A DNA stretch of 5,353 nt from an uncultured Oscillospiraceae bacterium (lineage in GTDB: Bacteria > Bacillota > Clostridia > Oscillospirales > Oscillospiraceae): assembly GCA_958438185.1 (NCBI GenBank), contig CAUBQU010000112.1, forward strand, positions 1-5,353, written 5' to 3'. The first letter of the stretch is position 1; every line of letters starts with the position of its first letter. Both the position numbers and the translations under genes were made by a program. Below the pieces are notes generated by a model that saw only the letters and a program-made list of their open reading frames with translations, did no database searches and was not told the DNA's origin. Shown here in pieces: positions 1 to 4,151 of the stretch.

Positions 1-7
1 CCTCCTT
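1..7 (-). promoter_or_regulatory. Shine-Dalgarno of the next minus-strand gene (off window)
   Basis: The minus strand reads AAGGAGG, a perfect match to the anti-Shine-Dalgarno core, at the very edge of the window. It lies 32 bases after the DUF177 stop codon, so another minus-strand gene should start within about ten bases beyond position 1. In most bacteria the gene directly after DUF177/yceD is rpmF, encoding ribosomal protein L32. That identity is inferred from conserved gene order and not from any coding sequence seen here. Confidence 0.7.
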
Positions 8-14
8 GGTCTGA

Positions 15-28
15 ATGCTTTACAGCAT
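15..28 (-). repeat. Small intergenic hairpin with GUAA loop
   Basis: In the minus-strand transcript the arms AUGCU and AGCAU pair across a GUAA loop, which fits the GNRA tetraloop pattern. The hairpin lies between the DUF177 stop codon and the AAGGAGG of the next gene. It has no following U run, so it is not a terminator. It could help set mRNA stability or spacing between the two genes. Five base pairs can arise by chance, so its significance is uncertain. Confidence 0.3.
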
Positions 29-38
29 AGTGTTTCTT

Positions 39-551
39 TTATTGTTCTTTTTCTGTCAGGAGCTGCTTGAGTACAGCCAGGCGGGGATCCGACTCCTGCT
101 GGCACTTGCACGCTTCCCGGTTCAGATTTGCACCGCACCGGCAGCAAAGGCCCTTGCAATCCTCCACGCACAGCAGCCTGGAACCCATCTGCAGCACGAA
201 CGAGGTCGTGACGATGTCCTCCAGATCTGCGCTGTTTCCCTGCAGCAGAAATACCCATTCGTCTTCGTTTTCCTCGTCTTCCAGCTCTGTCACCAGAATG
301 GCTTCCAGAGGGAACGTGACGTCGCGGGTAAACGGCTCGGCACAGCGGTCACAGATACCGTCCAAATGGGCGTGCACCGCGCCTTCCAGCTGCAGAACGC
401 CTGCGACATTGCGCACCGTTCCCTCCGCTGTGACAGGCTCCTTTGCCGGGCAGCAGCTTCCAAACTGCAGATCACTCAGATCAAGGCTCGTTTGAAACGC
501 AGTCTGCTTGCCGGGCGCGTCTATCAGCTTTGATAAATCCAGCAGCATCAT
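39..551 (-). CDS. yceD: DUF177/YceD family protein (23S rRNA accumulation)
   Basis: This cytoplasmic protein of about 170 residues belongs to the DUF177/YceD family. Members are encoded next to rpmF and have been linked to 23S rRNA accumulation in bacteria and chloroplasts; the biochemical activity is not settled. Visible hallmarks are a CDRC pair at residues 67-70, an acidic stretch around 89-98 (ELEDEENEDE), and a C-terminal cysteine cluster at 128-150 (C128, C132, C136, C137, C139, C148, C150, with GLCCRCGANLN), typical of the Firmicutes branch and probably metal binding. Where relatives usually have GLCP, this protein has GLCC. The start is ATG at 551 or the adjacent ATG at 548: TTGGAG (562-557) lies 5 and 8 bases upstream of them, and MLLDLSKLI is the usual family N-terminus. 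A TTG at 578 gives a longer frame but has no suitably spaced ribosome site. A consensus promoter lies at 610-638. The next gene is probably rpmF, off the window. Confidence 0.9.
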   Translation of the reverse strand: MMLLDLSKLIDAPGKQTAFQTSLDLSDLQFGSCCPAKEPVTAEGTVRNVAGVLQLEGAVHAHLDGICDRCAEPFTRDVTFPLEAILVTELEDEENEDEWVFLLQGNSADLEDIVTTSFVLQMGSRLLCVEDCKGLCCRCGANLNREACKCQQESDPRLAVLKQLLTEKEQ

Positions 552-556
552 ACAAA

Positions 557-562
557 CTCCAA
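557..562 (-). promoter_or_regulatory. Ribosome binding site of the DUF177 gene
   Basis: The minus strand reads TTGGAG here, 5 bases before the ATG at 551 and 8 bases before the ATG at 548. The second spacing is nearer the optimum, so initiation may favour 548. A stronger-looking AAGGA lies further upstream (585-581) but is placed for an out-of-frame ATG at 573. Confidence 0.55.
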
Positions 563-583
563 TCCGCAGCCATGTCAAAGTCC

Positions 584-604
584 TTGCATGTCATAGTCAT
601 GCAA
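584..604 (-). repeat. Inverted repeat at the DUF177 transcription start
   Basis: Perfect 7-base arms TTGCATG (584-590) and CATGCAA (598-604) flank a 7-base centre. With the -10 box ending at 610, transcription should begin near 603, so the repeat begins almost exactly at +1. It could be an operator overlapping the start site or a hairpin at the 5' end of the mRNA. The downstream arm runs into the AAGGA motif at 585-581, so a folded RNA could partly mask that motif. No known repressor site is recognised. Confidence 0.5.
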
Positions 605-609
605 AAAGT

Positions 610-638
610 ATTATACCGTGCAAGAAAACATTTGTCAA
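610..638 (-). promoter_or_regulatory. Consensus sigma-A promoter for DUF177 (and probably rpmF)
   Basis: On the minus strand, TTGACA (638-633) and TATAAT (615-610) are separated by exactly 17 bases, a perfect match to the vegetative sigma-A/sigma-70 consensus. Transcription is expected to start near 603, giving a leader of about 50 bases before the DUF177 start codon. The region upstream of the -35 is rich in A and T runs (642-667) and could act as an UP-like element. The strength implied fits high constitutive expression of a ribosome-linked transcript. Confidence 0.9.
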
Positions 639-649
639 ATCATTTTTTA

Positions 650-675
650 GCTGCAAGAAAAATTTTTGTTGCAGC
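650..675. repeat. 26-bp near-perfect palindrome upstream of the DUF177 -35
   Basis: Arms GCTGCAA (650-656) and TTGCAGC (669-675) enclose G-AAAAATTTTT-G, whose A5T5 core is also self-complementary, so all positions pair except one G/G mismatch (657/668). The right arm also belongs to a second perfect palindrome, GCAGCGCTGC (671-680), allowing alternative pairings. The repeat lies between the DUF896 stop (684-682) and the -35 box. It lacks a U run on either strand, so it is a poor intrinsic terminator. An operator, bent-DNA or UP-like role, or a 3' stabilising hairpin for the upstream transcript, is possible. Confidence 0.5.
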
Positions 676-681
676 GCTGCG

Positions 682-897
682 TTAATTCTGATTTTTCTTG
701 TTAAGCGGGTGCTTTTCTCCGATTTCGTCCACAAGATAAGTGTTGTCCAGCTGCGCCTGCAGATTCTGCCGCACGGCGGCGATATAGATCTTCCGCAGCC
801 GGTCCCGCTCTTCAACTTCTGCCGGGGTGAGGCCCTCAGCCTTGGCCTTGTGGGCCAGCTCGTTGATGCGTTTTACCGTTTCTTCGATCATCTTCAT
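682..897 (-). CDS. DUF896 (YnzC/UPF0291) family small protein
   Basis: This 71-residue cytoplasmic protein matches the DUF896 family, whose best known member is Bacillus subtilis YnzC. Diagnostic features are RINELAHKAKAEGLT at residues 10-24, then the LRKIYIAAVRQNLQAQLDNT block at 35-54, predicted as two helices forming a hairpin, followed by a short disordered tail (KHPLNKKNQN). Length matches the family. The molecular function is unknown. The ATG at 897-895 shares one base with the TGA stop of the upstream lipoprotein gene (TGATG), so translation is probably coupled; GTG at 900 and ATG at 891 are possible alternative starts, with a GGGGTGATG stretch that could serve as ribosome site for 891. 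There is no gap for a separate promoter, so it is presumably co-transcribed from 2779-2807. Confidence 0.88.
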   Translation of the reverse strand: MKMIEETVKRINELAHKAKAEGLTPAEVEERDRLRKIYIAAVRQNLQAQLDNTYLVDEIGEKHPLNKKNQN

Positions 898-2756
898 CAC
901 CCCACTGCGATATCCGCCTGGCCGACGCTCGTGCCGTCCGATGCCTGCACAACGGTGCAGCCGCCGGGGGATGTCACATAGAGCAGGTCTCCAGCGCGCA
1001 GCACACGGGTCGCGTCCGTCACACTGACAGAGACCTCGCCGACTTCCGTGATGGCATCGTCCGCCACGCGGAAGAGCAGAAGCGCGCCATCCCCCGGCAG
1101 GGCGATGACCCCATCCTCCGGCGAAACCAGGACGCTGCTCAGATGGTAGCGGATGTTCAGATAATTCTGCCCGTAATTTGCCTCCGCGATCGTCGTGAGC
1201 GACGCGCCGTCCTGCTCCAGCAGCTGCAGCTTGCCGCCCGCCGTCAGGCCCAGGAAGCGGTCGCCGTAGCGCAGCAGGATCTCCGCCGGGTCGCTGCCGG
1301 ACAGGGCCTTGCCCATGGCGGGCGCAGTCGGATCGGACAGGTCCAGGGTGTAAACGCTATCCGCCTTGTCATAGCTGACGGTATAGCCCAGCGTGCCGAG
1401 CAGGCGCTGGTAATAGAGGAGACTGCTGTCAGACAGACCGGTCAGGCGGCCGACTTCCTGCAGCGTGTCATCCAAAATATGGACTTCATTGGAGAAGCTG
1501 TGCTTGCCCGGCTCCAGATTGGAAAAGCCCATGGAGTCGTCTTCAAACAGGCGGTTCGTGTAGCTCTCTGCCATGGTCCCCAGGCGGAGATAGCCGCCGT
1601 CATAGTCCAGCGACGCAGCCTCCGGCAGACGGCCATTGACGCAGGCGGTCTTCTCCAGCTGCAGGCCATCGGCGCAGTTTATCGACGCGATCAGGGTGAT
1701 GGCGTGGCTGTAATAGTCTGTCACCTGGTACTGGTTTTCCTTGTACTGCTCCGACTGCTGCATGGCATAGCACCAGCCTGCCAGGTAGAGCTTGTCGGCC
1801 GCGGCAAAGCACGGCTGCAGCTGCCCCGTCACCGCCAGCGTATCCGTGGCGGTGCCGGTCTGCATCGCGATGGCGCTGAGGACGGTATACACCGGCGCAT
1901 CGATCTGGTCATTCACCAGGATCTTTTCCGCCGGCAGCTGCGCAGTCTGGCCTGCCGCGCCGCAGGCGGGGATGAAGCTGGCAGTGTCCTGCGCGTCCAG
2001 ATTGATGACATAGTCGTCCGTCAGCAGATAGAGCGTGTCGTTCGCCAGATAGGCCGCCCGATAGGACCCGTCCTGCACAAAGTCCGCCACGGCCACCGGG
2101 GCCGCCTTGTCCTGCACATCGTAAAGCTTGACATGGGTCTGGCTGACCGTCTCCGAGGACCACTCGCCGTTCTCCGCCGCCACCGTGTTCCAGGCATAGA
2201 CATACGTCATGACCGCCGCCAGATCGCCGGAGACTGCTACAGCCTGGGCTGTCTCTTCATAATTATCATACCCCGCCGGGTCCGCCGTGACGCCCGTCGA
2301 GGAGACGACGGCGGTATCCGCGCCCTGGGCCTGCAGGATCGTCAGTTCGCCGTCCTGCACCTGGTAGAGATAGCCGTTTGCCAGCACCGCTGCGTCCGCC
2401 TGGCTGACGCCGTCTGGCAGCTGCCGCGTATCATTGCTCTGCTCCCCGTAGTTTCCGGCGTAGGACGGGCGGTCGCCAGAGGCGAAAAATTCATCGACAA
2501 TGCCGACATTCTCCGCGCTGGAATACGCGTCGCCATTGATGACGCCTGCCAGAAGCTGGGCAAGCTCGTCGTAGTTTTCTGCCGGGGTCAGAGAATAATT
2601 CTCCATCTCAAACGCCGGGGGCGTCTTCCCCCCATCCCCCTGCTGCGGGCCATTGCTGCCGGCATCGTCGCTGCCTTTGCCGCTGCAGCCTGCCAGCGGC
2701 AGGGTCAATAAGGCAATCGCCAGTATATATGCAATAAATTTCTTATAAAAATTCAT
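897..2756 (-). CDS. Lipoprotein with COG4880-type C-terminal beta-propeller
   Basis: This 619-residue protein is secreted and membrane anchored. It has a basic N-terminus (MNFYKK), a hydrophobic segment at about 7-23 and a lipobox LAGC at 21-24, so Cys24 is the probable lipidation site. A Gly/Ser/Asp-rich linker follows (25-45). The rest resembles the secreted 'C-terminal beta-propeller' family (Pfam Beta_propel, COG4880): QADAAVLANGYLYQVQDGEL near 119-138, VKLYDVQDKAAPVAVADF at 209-226, YRAAYLANDTLYLLTDDYVI at 232-251 and SVYTLDLSDPTAPAMGKAL at 467-485, each shaped as propeller blade repeats. Ligand and role are unknown; the fold usually mediates binding at the cell surface. The start at 2756 is supported by AGGAG 7 bases upstream and by a promoter whose -10 box contains the only nearby upstream ATGs (2783, 2780). 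The stop overlaps the DUF896 start by one base. The family call is from remembered motifs; the sequence is divergent. Confidence 0.85.
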   Translation of the reverse strand: MNFYKKFIAYILAIALLTLPLAGCSGKGSDDAGSNGPQQGDGGKTPPAFEMENYSLTPAENYDELAQLLAGVINGDAYSSAENVGIVDEFFASGDRPSYAGNYGEQSNDTRQLPDGVSQADAAVLANGYLYQVQDGELTILQAQGADTAVVSSTGVTADPAGYDNYEETAQAVAVSGDLAAVMTYVYAWNTVAAENGEWSSETVSQTHVKLYDVQDKAAPVAVADFVQDGSYRAAYLANDTLYLLTDDYVINLDAQDTASFIPACGAAGQTAQLPAEKILVNDQIDAPVYTVLSAIAMQTGTATDTLAVTGQLQPCFAAADKLYLAGWCYAMQQSEQYKENQYQVTDYYSHAITLIASINCADGLQLEKTACVNGRLPEAASLDYDGGYLRLGTMAESYTNRLFEDDSMGFSNLEPGKHSFSNEVHILDDTLQEVGRLTGLSDSSLLYYQRLLGTLGYTVSYDKADSVYTLDLSDPTAPAMGKALSGSDPAEILLRYGDRFLGLTAGGKLQLLEQDGASLTTIAEANYGQNYLNIRYHLSSVLVSPEDGVIALPGDGALLLFRVADDAITEVGEVSVSVTDATRVLRAGDLLYVTSPGGCTVVQASDGTSVGQADIAVG

Positions 2757-2763
2757 ATTTGCG

Positions 2764-2770
2764 CTCCTTT
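2764..2770 (-). promoter_or_regulatory. Ribosome binding site that fixes the lipoprotein start
   Basis: The minus strand reads AAAGGAG here, with 7 bases between it and the ATG at 2756. It sits inside the short leader expected from the promoter at 2779-2807, giving an untranslated region of only about 16 bases. Confidence 0.85.
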
Positions 2771-2778
2771 TTTCTTTC

Positions 2779-2807
2779 ATCATACTAAACCTGTCCCCTC
2801 CTGTCAA
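2779..2807 (-). promoter_or_regulatory. Sigma-A promoter for lipoprotein-DUF896 transcript
   Basis: On the minus strand, TTGACA (2807-2802) is followed after exactly 17 bases by TATGAT (2784-2779), 11 of 12 consensus bases. Transcription should begin near 2772, just ahead of the ribosome site. The two ATG codons at 2783 and 2780 lie in or next to the -10 box, so they cannot be start codons on this transcript. Confidence 0.85.
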
Positions 2808-2823
2808 GCCGCTTCGTTCCCTC

Positions 2824-2852
2824 TTGTATCCTGACGGGTTTTCGCCTATAAT
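2824..2852 (+). promoter_or_regulatory. Probable sigma-A promoter for the flavoprotein pair
   Basis: A perfect TATAAT (2847-2852) lies 17 bases after TTGTAT (2824-2829), a -35 box keeping the TTG but only three of six consensus bases. Transcription would start near 2859 and leave a leader of about 66 bases. Its -35 is 16 bases from the -35 of the opposing lipoprotein promoter, so the two polymerase sites are back to back and may compete or share a regulator. Confidence 0.7.
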
Positions 2853-2890
2853 GTTCCCAGAAGCTAAAACGACAATCCACGTGATTCCAT

Positions 2891-2904
2891 GGCGCAGCAG
2901 CGCC
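2891..2904 (+). repeat. Leader hairpin just before the flavoprotein ribosome site
   Basis: GGCGC and GCGCC (2891-2895 and 2900-2904) pair perfectly around AGCA, three bases before AAGGAG at 2908. The stem is short but fully G-C. It could influence ribosome access or simply reflect high GC content. No riboswitch fold is recognised in this leader. Confidence 0.3.
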
Positions 2905-2907
2905 GGG

Positions 2908-2913
2908 AAGGAG
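2908..2913 (+). promoter_or_regulatory. Ribosome binding site of the HI0933-type flavoprotein
   Basis: AAGGAG lies 11 bases before the ATG at 2925, slightly longer than ideal. It follows the in-frame ATG at 2889, which has no good ribosome site of its own, and this favours 2925 as the start. Confidence 0.7.
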
Positions 2914-2924
2914 CGATTTTTTCT

Positions 2925-4151
2925 ATGAACATTGCGATCATCGGCGGCGGCGCAGCGGGGCTTATGGCCGCGCTGACCGTCCCGCCGCAGCATCAGGTCC
3001 TGCTGCTGGAGCGGCAGAGCCGGGTCGGCCGGAAGCTGCTGGCCACCGGCAACGGCCGCTGCAACCTCTCAAACCAAAATCTTACCCCCGCCAATTATCA
3101 CGGCAGCGCGCCGGATTTTGCCCGCTATGCCCTGGCCCAGTTCGGTCCAGCGCAGACGCTGGACTTTTTCCGCGCCCTGGGCCTCTTTACCGTCACAGAG
3201 CCCAGCGGCCGGGTCTACCCGATGAGCGACAGCGCCAATAGCGTCGTTGACGTACTGCGGCTGGCACTGGCCCAGCGGAAAAATGTCCAGCTGGTCTGCG
3301 GCGCGGAGGTGACGGCGATCCGTCCCGGCCCCCCGTTTTGCCTGACGGCGGGCGAGGCACAATACACCGCGGACCGCGTCATTATCACAGCGGGCGGCGC
3401 GGCAGGCAGCAAGCTGGGCGGCGGGACCGGCGGCTACCAGCTGCTCAAGGTCCTGGGCCACAGCTGCACCAAGCTCTACCCCAGTCTAGCCCAGCTGCGG
3501 ACGGATCCGACCTATCCCCGCTCCCTCAAGGGCGTCCGGGTCGAGGGCGTCGTCACCCTTTACGACGGCAAAAAGCGCCTGGCCCGGCAGCAGGGGGAGA
3601 TTCAATTTACAGAATATGGCGTCAGCGGCCCGGCGGTCTTTGCCCTCTCCCGGGCAGCGGCCCCGGCGCGGCCCCAGATGGCCGTCGTGCTGGACCTGAT
3701 GCCTGAGGTCCCGGCTGCGGCGCTACAGGCGGCGCTGGCCCAGCGCTGCCAGAGCGCCCCGAGCCTTACCTGTGAGGACCTGCTGACCGGTATGCTCCAC
3801 AACCGCCTGGGCAGGACCCTGCTGCGTTACGCCGGTTTCTCCCTGACCCGCCCGCTGGGCAGCCTGAGCGCCGGGGAGCTCGCCGCCATCGCCGCAGCCG
3901 TGCATACCATGCGCCTGCCCGTCACGGGCAATATGGGTATGGATGCTGCACAGGTGACCGCCGGTGGGATCGCAACAGCGGAATTTGACCCGCACACGAT
4001 GCAAAGCCGTCTGGTCCCCGGGCTGTACGCCGCCGGGGAGATTCTGGATATCGACGGCGACTGCGGCGGCTATAACCTGCAATGGGCCTGGTCCTCCGGG
4101 CATCTGGCCGGGCAGCTGCGGGAGGGAGGGCGCGCTGATGCTGCAACTTAA
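2925..4151 (+). CDS. HI0933/BaiN-type NAD(P)/FAD-dependent oxidoreductase
   Basis: This 408-residue cytoplasmic flavoprotein belongs to the HI0933 family (E. coli YhiN, Clostridium scindens BaiN, often labelled 'aminoacetone oxidase family'). The N-terminus carries the dinucleotide-binding motif IIGGGAAG (G7, G9, G12) with the ribose-binding acidic residue E29 in LLLER. The family signature GRKLLATGNGRCNLSN is at 35-50, a second FAD motif VIITAGGAAGSKLGGGTGG at 152-170, a mid-domain block FTEYGVSGPAVFALSR at 228-243, and the C-terminal FAD-contact motif AAGEILDIDGDCGGYNLQ at 369-386. Length is normal and nothing is truncated. The substrate cannot be told from sequence: BaiN has been linked to bile-acid dehydroxylation, but no other bai gene is present, so that role should not be transferred. 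The start at 2925 gives the canonical MNIAIIGGG; ATG at 2889 would add 12 unusual residues. The next gene overlaps its last 14 bases. Confidence 0.92.
   Translation: MNIAIIGGGAAGLMAALTVPPQHQVLLLERQSRVGRKLLATGNGRCNLSNQNLTPANYHGSAPDFARYALAQFGPAQTLDFFRALGLFTVTEPSGRVYPMSDSANSVVDVLRLALAQRKNVQLVCGAEVTAIRPGPPFCLTAGEAQYTADRVIITAGGAAGSKLGGGTGGYQLLKVLGHSCTKLYPSLAQLRTDPTYPRSLKGVRVEGVVTLYDGKKRLARQQGEIQFTEYGVSGPAVFALSRAAAPARPQMAVVLDLMPEVPAAALQAALAQRCQSAPSLTCEDLLTGMLHNRLGRTLLRYAGFSLTRPLGSLSAGELAAIAAAVHTMRLPVTGNMGMDAAQVTAGGIATAEFDPHTMQSRLVPGLYAAGEILDIDGDCGGYNLQWAWSSGHLAGQLREGGRADAAT
4121..4130 (+). promoter_or_regulatory. Ribosome binding site of the COG2509 gene inside the preceding gene
   Basis: GGAGGGAGGG lies within the last codons of the HI0933-type gene and ends 7 bases before the ATG at 4138. 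Two overlapping GGAG cores give spacings of 9 and 13 bases. The placement supports translational coupling and decides the start. Confidence 0.75.

Noticed and set aside
15..578. Plus-strand frames of 142-172 codons across the DUF177 gene
   Set aside because: They are antisense shadows without plausible ribosome sites. The minus strand encodes a recognisable DUF177 protein with its cysteine cluster.
650..675. Intrinsic terminator for the lipoprotein-DUF896 transcript
   Set aside because: The palindrome is not followed by a U run on the minus strand (TAAAAAA follows) nor by a proper one on the plus strand, so it is listed only as an inverted repeat.
1143..2711. A 522-codon open frame on the plus strand opposite the lipoprotein gene
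   Set aside because: Its product is Arg/Ala/Val-rich without recognisable domains, and it lies antisense to a gene with a clear lipobox, promoter and ribosome site. It is a by-product of GC-rich codon use.
897..2756. Solute-binding protein of an ABC transporter
   Set aside because: A lipobox is present, but the body has repeated blade-like segments (YLYxV, LYDVQD, LDLSDP) rather than the two-lobed binding-protein pattern, and no permease or ATPase gene is nearby.
2925..4151. A bile-acid 7-dehydroxylation (bai) gene
   Set aside because: The similarity is to the broad HI0933 family that includes BaiN. No other bai-type enzyme is seen in the window, so a bile-acid role is not supported.
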